Source of the DNA: Methanobacteriaceae archaeon
Lineage (GTDB): Archaea > Methanobacteriota > Methanobacteria > Methanobacteriales > Methanobacteriaceae
Length of the DNA: 64,000 nucleotides
Reading direction: 5' to 3'
NCBI GenBank assembly: GCA_029219465.1
Contig: JAQXTL010000002.1
Location: 62,001-126,000 of the forward strand
The notes beneath the pieces were generated by a model. It was not told the DNA's origin, made no database searches, and saw nothing but the letters and a program-made list of their open reading frames with translations. Position 1 is the stretch's first letter; each line of letters opens with the position of its first letter. Both the position numbers and the translations under genes were made by a program. Positions 55,620-64,000 of this stretch are shown here, piece after piece.

Positions 55620-58600
55620 CTATTCTCCATCAACGTATTTGTTTAAAGATTTAACTTTAATTTCATTATTTTGAATAGCTTTAATTGCATTTAAAACTGC
55701 TCTTGCTCCAGCTAAGGTAGTAACGTAAGGAATACCAAGTTCAATAGCAAGACGTCTAATAATGTAACCGTCTTTTGCAGATTGTTTACCTTCAGAGGTA
55801 TTAATAATTAAATCTACTTCATTGTTTAAGATAGCATCTCTGATGTTAGGAGAACCTTGAGATACTTTTAATATCTTTTCAACTGAATCAAGACCGGTTG
55901 CATCAGCAGTACCTGCAGTTGCAATAAGATCAAATCCTAAATTGGATGCAGTCTCTGCAATTGGTCTAATTTTCTTTTTATCTGATTCTTTAACACTGAT
56001 AAATATTTTACCTTCTTTAGGTAATTCCATACCTGCGGAAAGTTGTGATTTATAGAATGCCATTCCGTAGTTTTCATCAATACCGATACTTTCACCAGTG
56101 GATTTCATCTCAGGACCTAAAACAGTATCGGATTCAGGAAGTTTTAAGAATGGGAATACAGATTCTTTTACTGCAACATGGTCTAACTTGATTTCTTTGG
56201 TTAAACCGAAGTCTTTGAGTTTAGCACCTTGCATAATCCAGGTTGCTACTTTTGCTAATGGAACTCCAATTGCTTTACTTACAAATGGAACAGTTCTACT
56301 TGCACGAGGGTTAGCTTCAATAATGTAAACCATTTCTTCATCAGGTTTTACAGCATATTGAATGTTCATTAAACCTTTAACGTTTAATTCTAAAGCTAAT
56401 TTAGTTGAATTTTCACGGATAGTGTCTAAAATATATTCAGGAATAGTTTGAGGAGGTATTACACATGCAGAATCTCCGGAGTGAACACCTGCTTCTTCAA
56501 TGTGTTCCATAATTCCTGCGATGAATACATCTTCACCATCACATAAAATATCCACATCAAGCTCAATAGCATCTTCTAAGAACTTGTCAACTAAAATTGG
56601 GTGTTCTGGAGATACTTTTACAGCTTCTTTCATATATTCTTCAAGTTCGTTGTTATCATAAACAATTTCCATAGCTCTTCCACCGATTACGTATGATGGA
56701 CGAACAAGAACTGGGAAAGTAATTTCTTCTGCAATTTCTTTTGCTTCTTCAAATGAGTTTGCAGTTCCATATGGTGCTTGATGAATGTGTAATTTTTCTA
56801 AAAGTTCAGCAAATAATTCTCTGTCTTCAACTCTGTCAATACTTTCGTATGGAGTACCTAAAATTTTAACACCTGCATTTGCAAGAGGTACAGCTAAGTT
56901 AATTGAAGTTTGACCACCGAATTGAACAATTACTCCGTCAGGTTTTTCTTGTTCAATTACTCCCATTACGTCTTCATAGGTAAGTGGTTCAAAGAATAAT
57001 TTGTCAGAAATATCATAATCAGTACTTACGGTTTCAGGGTTGTTGTTGATTAAGATTGTTTCAATTCCTTCTTCTTTTAAAGCTAAAGAGGAATGTACAC
57101 AACAGTAATCAAATTCAATACCTTGACCAATTCTGATTGGTCCTGCACCAAGAATTACAACTTTCTTCTTGTTGGTTGAAGTAAGTTCATTTCCTTTATC
57201 GTAACTACTGTAGTAATATGGGGTTTTAGCTTCAAATTCAGCAGCACAGGTATCCACCATTTTATATGATTGTTTAATGTTGAATCTTGAAAGTAAATTT
57301 TTAATATATTCTTCGGTTTGGCCAGATAAGTCTGCTAATCTTTTGTTGGAACAACCCATTTGTTTAGCTTTTCTTAAGAATTCTTCATCTTCTAATTTTT
57401 CAGCAGTTACACTGTTTTCAAAGTTAACAATGTTTCTGATTTTGTATAAGAAGAAGTTATCGATATTGGTGAGTTCTCTTATTTTATCGATATCCATTCC
57501 GTCTTTAATAGCGGAGTAGATTTGGAAATAGATTTTATCTGTAGGATTGGATAATTCTTCTTCAGTGTAGTCAATGTATTCGAAACCATCGAATCCCATA
57601 TCAAGAGATCTAAGTGCTTTTTGGAATGCCTCTTCAAAGGTTCTTCCAATAGCCATTACTTCACCAGTAGCTTTCATTTGAACTCCTACTTCACGACTTA
57701 CGCCTTTAAATTTATCAAATGGCCATCTTGGGATTTTGATAACAACATAATCAATAGCGGGTTCAAAGGAAGCTGGTGTTTCTTTGGTGATATCGTTTTT
57801 AATTTCATCTAAAGTTAATCCTAAAGCAATTTTTGAAGAGATTTTTGCAATTGGATAACCTGTTGCTTTAGATGCAAGCGCACTACTTCTGGATACACGT
57901 GGGTTTACTTCAATAACTTTGTATTCATCAGTTTCAGGGTTAAGTGCAAATTGAATGTTACATCCGCCTCTAATTCCTAAAGCTCTGATAATTTTAATTG
58001 ATGCATCACGCATTTTTTGAACGGTTTCATCACATAAGTTTTGGATTGGCGCAACAACAACACTGTCTCCAGTGTGAATACCCATAGGATCAATGTTTTC
58101 CATAGTACATACAATAATACAGGTATCTTCTTTATCTCTCATTACTTCAAATTCGATTTCTTTCCATCCAAGAACTGATTCGTCAATGAGAACTTGGTTG
58201 ATGAAACTCATATCTAAACCATGAGTTGCAATTTCAATTAATTCTTCTTCGTTATGTGCAATTCCACCACCAGTACCTCCTAAGGTGAATGCTGGTCTTA
58301 CAATAACAGGATAACCAATGTCTTCTACTGCTTCAAGTGCTTCTTCAACACTTTCAACTGCATGACATTTAGGAATTTCTTCACCAATCTCATCCATAAG
58401 ATTTGCAAATAAATCACGGTCTTCTACGTCTTTAATAGTTTGAACATCAGAACCTAAAACTTTAATTCCATCAAGTAAGCCTAAATCTCCAAGTCCTGTT
58501 GCAATATTCAATCCAGTTTGTCCACCCATAGTAGGTAAAATTGAATCTACTTGTTCTTCTTCGATAATTCTAGCAACAACTTCCGGAGTTAATGGTTCAG

Positions 58601-58796
58601 TATAAACAGTGTCTGCCATATCAATATCAGTTTGGATAGTAGCAGGATTACTGTTAACAAGAACTGTTTCAATTCCCTCTTCTCTTAATGATTTACATGC
58701 TTGTGATCCTGAATAATCAAACTCAGCTGCTTGTCCAATTTGAATAGGTCCAGAACCAATAATTAATACTTTTTTAATATCCTTATCAACTGGCAT
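55620..58796 (-). CDS. carB: carbamoyl-phosphate synthase large subunit
   Basis: A 1058-residue enzyme making carbamoyl phosphate from bicarbonate, ammonia and two ATP for arginine and pyrimidine synthesis. Two homologous halves each begin with GSGPIQIGQAAEFDYSG or GAGPIRIGQGIEFDYCC and contain ATP-grasp folds (VIVRPAFTLGGTGGGIAHNE; VLVRPSYVIGGRAMEIV). The last 130 residues are the allosteric MGS-type domain. The start is ATG 58794-58796, with GAGG 6 bases upstream and 22 bp after carA. The upstream in-frame ATG at 58829 overlaps carA. Confidence 0.97.
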   Translation of the reverse strand: MPVDKDIKKVLIIGSGPIQIGQAAEFDYSGSQACKSLREEGIETVLVNSNPATIQTDIDMADTVYTEPLTPEVVARIIEEEQVDSILPTMGGQTGLNIATGLGDLGLLDGIKVLGSDVQTIKDVEDRDLFANLMDEIGEEIPKCHAVESVEEALEAVEDIGYPVIVRPAFTLGGTGGGIAHNEEELIEIATHGLDMSFINQVLIDESVLGWKEIEFEVMRDKEDTCIIVCTMENIDPMGIHTGDSVVVAPIQNLCDETVQKMRDASIKIIRALGIRGGCNIQFALNPETDEYKVIEVNPRVSRSSALASKATGYPIAKISSKIALGLTLDEIKNDITKETPASFEPAIDYVVIKIPRWPFDKFKGVSREVGVQMKATGEVMAIGRTFEEAFQKALRSLDMGFDGFEYIDYTEEELSNPTDKIYFQIYSAIKDGMDIDKIRELTNIDNFFLYKIRNIVNFENSVTAEKLEDEEFLRKAKQMGCSNKRLADLSGQTEEYIKNLLSRFNIKQSYKMVDTCAAEFEAKTPYYYSSYDKGNELTSTNKKKVVILGAGPIRIGQGIEFDYCCVHSSLALKEEGIETILINNNPETVSTDYDISDKLFFEPLTYEDVMGVIEQEKPDGVIVQFGGQTSINLAVPLANAGVKILGTPYESIDRVEDRELFAELLEKLHIHQAPYGTANSFEEAKEIAEEITFPVLVRPSYVIGGRAMEIVYDNNELEEYMKEAVKVSPEHPILVDKFLEDAIELDVDILCDGEDVFIAGIMEHIEEAGVHSGDSACVIPPQTIPEYILDTIRENSTKLALELNVKGLMNIQYAVKPDEEMVYIIEANPRASRTVPFVSKAIGVPLAKVATWIMQGAKLKDFGLTKEIKLDHVAVKESVFPFLKLPESDTVLGPEMKSTGESIGIDENYGMAFYKSQLSAGMELPKEGKIFISVKESDKKKIRPIAETASNLGFDLIATAGTADATGLDSVEKILKVSQGSPNIRDAILNNEVDLIINTSEGKQSAKDGYIIRRLAIELGIPYVTTLAGARAVLNAIKAIQNNEIKVKSLNKYVDGE

Positions 58797-58818
58797 ATTA
58801 TAATCCTCATTAAATTTT

Positions 58819-59901
58819 TTAGTATTCATCCATCATTTGATTAAATTTGTCAAAAACATTTCTTGTATCGTTTGGACCAGGTCCTGCTTCAGGGTGGTAC
58901 TGTATACAATGTAATGGCAATTCTTTGTGTGAAATACCTTCAGGAGTGCCATCATTTAAATTAATTTGGGTTAAAACTAAATCAGTTTCTTTTAATGATT
59001 CTTTATCAATGGTAAATCCATGGTTTTGTGAGGTAATAAATACTTTTCCAGTATTTAAATCTTTAACAGGTTGATTTTCACCTCTGTGACCAAATTTCAT
59101 TTTATATGATTTTGCTCCAAAAGATTTAGCGATTAATTGTTGACCCATACAAATACCAAAGACAGGCAATCTGTTTGATAATTTTTTCATGGTTTCAATA
59201 GTTTCAGATACCCTATCAGGGTTTCCAGGACCAGAAGTAATCATTAAACCGTTAGGAGAATAATCTAAAACAGTTTTATAGTCAACATCATATGGGAATA
59301 AGACTACACCAATATCTCTTTCCAAAAATGAGTTGATAATATTCTTTTTAACACCACAATCAATTAATGCCACTTTTTTATCAGCATCTTCATTGAAAGT
59401 TTTGATTTCTTTTGTAGATACTAATGGAACAACGTCGATGTCTTCAATACGTGGTTGAGAACGTGCCATTTCAATTAATTTATCATCAGAAATATCTTCA
59501 GTTGTGATTGCTGCTTTAAGAGAACCTCTTTCACGAATTTTAAGAGTTAAATCACGTGTATCAATTCCACTGATTCCCGGAGTCTTAAATTCTTTTAAGA
59601 AGTCATCCAAAGTTTTTTGAGGTCCGAAGTTAGAAACTTCACGGCAAACGTCACGGCAAACAAAACCTTCAACTTGAATTTTATCTGATTGATACCACTT
59701 CTCACTTACACCATGATTTCCTTCTAATGGGTAAGTAGACATTAAGATTTCTCCTTTAAAAGACGGATCAGTCAATGATTCGGTATAACCACCCATACCA
59801 GTAGAGAAAACGAGTTCTCCTAATTTAGTGGTCTCATAACCAAATGCATCACCTTTTAAAACAGTACCATCTTCTAAAGCTAATTTAGCTATTTTTACCA
59901 T
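58819..59901 (-). CDS. carA: carbamoyl-phosphate synthase small subunit (glutaminase)
   Basis: A 360-residue glutamine amidotransferase that feeds ammonia to CarB. The class I triad is Cys in FGICMGQQLIAKSFG, His in CIQYHPEAGPGPNDT and a following Glu. The N-terminal half (residues 1-180) is the CarA-specific domain with LSTYPLEGNHGVSEK-like elements. It is followed by carB in the usual order. Confidence 0.96.
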   Translation of the reverse strand: MVKIAKLALEDGTVLKGDAFGYETTKLGELVFSTGMGGYTESLTDPSFKGEILMSTYPLEGNHGVSEKWYQSDKIQVEGFVCRDVCREVSNFGPQKTLDDFLKEFKTPGISGIDTRDLTLKIRERGSLKAAITTEDISDDKLIEMARSQPRIEDIDVVPLVSTKEIKTFNEDADKKVALIDCGVKKNIINSFLERDIGVVLFPYDVDYKTVLDYSPNGLMITSGPGNPDRVSETIETMKKLSNRLPVFGICMGQQLIAKSFGAKSYKMKFGHRGENQPVKDLNTGKVFITSQNHGFTIDKESLKETDLVLTQINLNDGTPEGISHKELPLHCIQYHPEAGPGPNDTRNVFDKFNQMMDEY

Positions 59902-60145
59902 TAAATCACCATATAAAAAAATATAAAATTACTTTCTATCTTTAATATATATTATTTTACTATATTATTAAGGTTTGTTTTTTGTAAAAAAATTGATTTT
60001 AAAAAAATAATTATTTTCAACATGTCAATGCCATTAACACCAAAATTTGAATAAAAAATAACCTGGAAAAATTTTGTAGAACCTAAACTTTAAATGATAA
60101 AAACTCTAAAAGATAGTTGTTAATTAAAATTTGTAGGAAATAATT

Positions 60146-61529
60146 ATGCAAAGTAAACTTGAGAAATATATTGTTTTAATATCATTTATTTCATCAATTG
60201 TTGGTGTTTTTGTTATAAATGGAGTTATTATTGGAGTTCCAGACATTGCAAGAGAATTTGGAATGAATAATGAATTGAAAATTGGATTCCAACAATTTTG
60301 TATTTGCAGCAATCATACTAACCGTTCCGGCAGGACAATTAGCTGGAAAAATTGGTTTTAAAAAGACACTGATTATAGGATGTACAATAAAGCTAATTGG
60401 ATTTATTGGAATTCTTTTAGCAACTTCTCCAGAAACATTCCTATTATTTAGAGCAATACAGGGAATTGGAGTAGCTTTTTCAAATGTTAGTGAACTAGCA
60501 ATTATTGCACTTGGAATTAAAGAAGAAAGTCGTGGAAAAGCTCTTGGAATTACAGCAACAGGAGTTTATGTTGGTACCTCAGCAGCACCAGTAATCTGCG
60601 GGTTTTTAGTCGAAAATTTCGGATGGAAATCAATGTTTTACATCACAATACCTTTTTTGGTATTATGTATACTGTTAATGATTTTCAAATTAGACAGTGA
60701 ATGGAAAGTTGATGAAAAAATAAAAATTGACAAAAAAGGTTCTATTTTGTATATGATTGGAACATTTTTATTCATTTACGGATTTTCCGATTTAGTAACA
60801 CCAATTGGTAAAATATGTCTTATAATTGGTTTAATTTTCCTAATTGTCTTTGCAATATACGAATTAAGACAAAAATATCCTGTATTTAATGTAAAAATAT
60901 TTAAAAATAGATCATTTACTTCCTACAATATAGCTGGATTTTGCGGTTATTTTGCAGTTACAGTTGTAACCACCATTCTAAATTACCATTTTCAATATAT
61001 TAAAGGATGGGACCCTGAAACAGCAGGTTTAATATTAATAATAAGTCCAATTATAATGTCAATTACAGCAATTAACGCAGGAAGACTTTCTGACAAATAT
61101 CATCCTCAAAAAATTGCATTAATTGGAATGACAATAAGCATTTTCGCATTTATACTATTATCATTAGTAAATGCAAATACATCATTGCATATAATTATAA
61201 TTGCTATGATATTACAGGCATTAGGAATGGGATTATTCTCAAGTCCAAATATGAATGCAATTATCGGATCTGTTTCAAAAGACAATATTACTGATGCAAC
61301 AGGAGCTTTAATTACAATGAGATCTGTTGGTCAGACAATGAGTTTATCCCTTATAACACTTGTATTTTCATGGATTATGGGAAATTTAGAGTTGTCTTCA
61401 AAATATGCTCAAATGATTGTCCAATCTTCACAGACAATTTGTGTAATCTGTGCTTTAGCATGTATAGTTGGAGCAATAGTTTCAATAATTGGAATAAAAT
61501 CAGAAAATAAAATTAAAAAAGAATTGTAG
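60146..61529 (+). pseudogene. broken MFS drug/metabolite exporter (two frameshifts)
   Basis: A major facilitator with about 14 helices of the EmrB/QacA type. The N-terminus reads GVIIGVPDIAREFGMNNE, then loses frame. The middle frame supplies N-W-I-P-T-I and a third frame resumes with FVFAAIILTVPAGQLAGKIG. Losing one A from an A5 run (now 60278-60281) and one T from a T5 run (now 60296-60299) restores a normal EmrB-like helix 1-2 region. The remaining 1.2 kb is intact to TAG at 61527-61529. The gene is not functional unless the bases are errors. Confidence 0.8.
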
Positions 61530-63226
61530 CTATCTTTTAGATGCTACAATAGTATCTTTTATATGATACGGAGGAAGTTCAATTTTTAAGTCTAATAACT
61601 TAATTAGTGCTTCAACACCTCTTCTTCCACCATTAAATAGTTGATATGAGGATTTTGGAATAATTATGACTCCACCTGTTTTTACGTTTTCAAAACAGTT
61701 CAATAATATTTTTACAATATCATCAATTTTATATTCAAACATAATGTCATTCAAATTCAAAATTATATAATCGAATCCGGATACTACTGGTGAAATCTCA
61801 TCAGGATGAAGCTGCAATATACCACATCCATCAACAAATTTATCACTTACCAATAATCCAGTACCATATTTGGAATTAGATTTTATTAATTCCTTAAGAT
61901 TATCCAAGTCATTTTGCAAATCTCCCTTGTTAATAGGATTTTTTTCACTTAAAACTAATGGAAATGCATGTTTTTCAACATTTCTTAGATAATCAATATT
62001 GTTTTGTATTACGTCATAATCCTTGTGAGCCAAAAATACAGTACCACAGGAACCAAATAGATCTTTGGTTTTAGGAAATACCTTCATATCAGTTTCATTA
62101 ACATCAACCATTTTTGTCTTTACATGACTTCTTAATTTGACACTGATGTTTGACATTGGAGATGCAATAGCTGCAATTTCATCTGGTACAATGAAGAATT
62201 TTACTGCACCATAAGCATATAACTGATATTTCTGTTTTAATTTTTCTTTGAAGTGATCAGGTTTTAAATAAGCATCCAAAATACAATCAGTTTCATGATG
62301 ACCTGCAATCTTGTCTAAAAATTCTGCAGTCATCCCACCACCACATGGACGACAGTTAACTTCAATTAGTACTGGACCATTTTCATCAATCATATATTCA
62401 CCGTGAACAGGACCATATTGAATTCCCATTGCATCTGCAACATCATATGCATATTCAATCATCTCTGCTTCGGCAATATTTAATTCATTTACAGTTTCAC
62501 AAGTATCATAAATTATAGCACCCTCAGCAGTTTTTATTTTATTATATTTCCAAACTAAGGTTACACGATGCATACCTTCACATGAAACAGTATTTACAAT
62601 ATATTCATCACCAACAATGCACTCCTGAACAAGCATTTCACTTAAAGCTTCACCATAAAGATTTGTTTTAGAAAATGAATCTTCCAAATCACTAATCATT
62701 TCCTGCTTATTTGAACAAATATGTACACCAACAGACCCTGCACTGGATGTTGGCTTTAAAACTACTTCTTTTAGTCCTTCAGCATCATAAAATTCAATTG
62801 CCTCATCAATAGATGAAACAACTTTTCATCTAATTGAACGAAGTCCCCGTTCACGTATTCTATTTTGCATTTCATTTTTTAGAGTCATTGCATCAATATT
62901 TTCAATAGAGTTACCTTTTAAATTTAAATCGTAAGCCAGTCTCGTTGCTAAAACAACCCCTTTTCAGTACCAGGTAAAATTAAAAGAGGATCATATTGCC
63001 TAACCAATTCAAGAGTATCCTCGTAAGATTCCTGTTCATGAATTAATTCAACATTTTTAATGTGAGCATGAGATGTAAAAACAAGCTCACCAAATTTTTG
63101 GCCATCTTCAGAGTCAATAGGACGAGTATCTAAAAAAATAGGATTGTAACCACGGTTAACTACATCCTCAACAAAATTAATTGAAGTAGAACCACAATTT
63201 ACAATAATTATATTTCGTTTAGTCAT
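61530..63226 (-). pseudogene. broken ATP-grasp ligase-like gene (frameshift and TGA)
   Basis: Read from ATG 63224-63226 (MTKRNIIIVNCG), this is an ATP-grasp enzyme with an N-terminal Rossmann-like domain. One A of an A5 run is missing at 62961-62964 (plus strand TTTT), so the frame shifts between PGTEKG and VVLATRLAYDLNL. A TGA at 62826-62828 then interrupts GLRSIR and KVVSSIDEAIEF. Downstream the ATP-grasp continues with KPTSSAGSVGVHIC and VLIEVNCRPCGGGMTAEF, plus a C-terminal methyltransferase-like part (SGFDYIILNL and KTGGVIIIPK). It would ligate amino acid or peptide-like groups. It ends where the MFS gene ends (convergent). Confidence 0.78.
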
Positions 63227-63351
63227 GATAATAATTATGTGCGAACCCATATTTAAAATTTAGGTATACGTAAATTTTATTAAAAAGATAATGAATTTAT
63301 AAATGATAAACAGATTATTAAACATATCAAATTTATAACGAGAACAAAACC

Positions 63352-64000
63352 ATGGACGAAAAATCTGAAGAAATAATCAAAAAGCATATGCAGAATACCA
63401 AAGAATACTCCAAATTCAAAAAACTCATAAAAGATACAAAAGTTTATGAAACTCCAAAAGAATTAACCGGAGAATTAAGACCCTACCAAAAAATAGGCTA
63501 TTCCTGGTTAGTTCAAAACATTAAACACCATTTTGGATGCATATTAGCTGATGATATGGGGCTTGGAAAAACAATTCAGGTTTTAACAACCATTCTTCAT
63601 TTTAAAGAGGAAAATCCCTTTGATAATGAACCTGCATTAATTATTGTGCCACCTACATTGATACCAAACTGGGAAAATGAGATTAAAAAGTTTACACCAA
63701 CACTTTCCTATTACATATACCATGGTTCAAACAGAACATTTCCTTTTGAAGACTATGACATTATTTTAACATCATATGGAGTAGTCAGACTTGATTTAGA
63801 CATGTTTTTAGACAAAGAATGGTTTATTTGTGTTATTGATGAAGCGCAAAACATTAAAAATCCAAATACACAACAAACTAAAGCTATTAAAAGTGTAGAA
63901 GCAACCAATAAAATTGCTCTAACAGGAACACCAATTGAAAATAAACTAACTGATTACTGGTCAATATTTGATTTTGTAAACAAAGGATACTTATCCAGTC
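63352..64000 (+). CDS. SNF2-family helicase-like ATPase, 3' end outside window
   Basis: The frame from ATG 63352-63354 is open to the end of the window. After about 40 residues it reads LRPYQKIGYSWL (Q-motif region), motif I A-D-D-M-G-L-G-K-T-I-Q, motif Ia LIIVPPTLIPNWENEI, motif II D-E-A-Q in VIDEAQNIKN and motif III LTGTPIENKLTDYWSIFDF. This is the SNF2/Rad54 chromatin-remodelling and DNA translocase family. The N-terminus is unusually short and no ribosome binding site is visible, so the real start or a longer N-terminal part is uncertain. Confidence 0.88.
   Translation, partial: MDEKSEEIIKKHMQNTKEYSKFKKLIKDTKVYETPKELTGELRPYQKIGYSWLVQNIKHHFGCILADDMGLGKTIQVLTTILHFKEENPFDNEPALIIVPPTLIPNWENEIKKFTPTLSYYIYHGSNRTFPFEDYDIILTSYGVVRLDLDMFLDKEWFICVIDEAQNIKNPNTQQTKAIKSVEATNKIALTGTPIENKLTDYWSIFDFVNKGYLSS

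Overview
The window comes from a very AT-rich methanogenic archaeon. The most likely source is Methanobrevibacter, close to M. smithii. The evidence is archaeal information-processing genes (TFIIB, Gar1, toprim-type DnaG, TiaS, Thg1), a complete A-type ATP synthase operon, the YcaO/TfuA pair that modifies methyl-coenzyme M reductase, a class III signal peptide pilin and an adhesin-like surface protein typical of gut Methanobrevibacter. Ribosome binding sites are mostly GGTGAT- or GGAGG-like, and TATA boxes are archaeal.

Layout. 1-3.7 kb: a partial membrane protein, an EamA transporter and a two-domain glycosyltransferase. 3.8-5.1 kb (minus): gar1 overlapping tfb. 5.2-10 kb: an RraA-like protein, dnaG, bioY, a DUF1284 protein, tRNA-Gln and an ATP-grasp ligase. 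10-19.1 kb (minus): the ATP synthase operon in transcription order H-I-K-E-C-F-A-B-D, then a 49-residue membrane protein. 19.3-26.4 kb (mostly minus): small unknowns and a compact catabolic-looking operon of two membrane proteins (one DUF3100), MmgE/PrpD, a U32-like protein, a fumarase-type alpha subunit, citryl-CoA lyase and a nitroreductase. 26.6-35.7 kb: tiaS, an HTH regulator, unknowns, serA, a JAMM protein-thg1-nadX operon, a PRC-barrel protein and a tRNA-binding protein. 35.8-46.8 kb: an accessory stretch with a broken acyltransferase, a papain-domain adhesin, an aldehyde dehydrogenase, a zinc-ribbon microprotein with two TMEM175-like channel genes, a broken DUF4013 gene, a pilin with its TadC-like partner, a heme-b-like DUF4405 protein and a broken racemase. 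46.8-60 kb: transglutaminase and M24 peptidase, an M50 protease-ycaO-tfuA-larE operon, CBS and UspA proteins, an amidohydrolase, a zinc-ribbon protein and carA-carB. 60.1-64 kb: a broken MFS transporter, a broken ATP-grasp gene and the start of an SNF2 helicase.

Main observations. (1) Two genes (TFIIB and a 194-residue zinc-ribbon protein) have no in-frame ATG, GTG or TTG at the expected start, yet each has a Shine-Dalgarno motif 5 bases before an in-frame ATC or ATT; tiaS may be a third case. (2) The 20.4-26.4 kb operon looks like an uncharacterised pathway for uptake and cleavage of a tricarboxylate-like acid. (3) A three-cysteine LarE-type sulfur transferase is translationally coupled to ycaO-tfuA, suggesting it donates sulfur for McrA thioglycine. 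(4) A protein with two His-x13-His helices resembles a di-heme cytochrome b, although this genus is described as cytochrome-free. (5) Five accessory genes carry frameshifts or stop codons, while the housekeeping genes are intact.

All assignments come from reading the sequence and from family knowledge. No database search was run.
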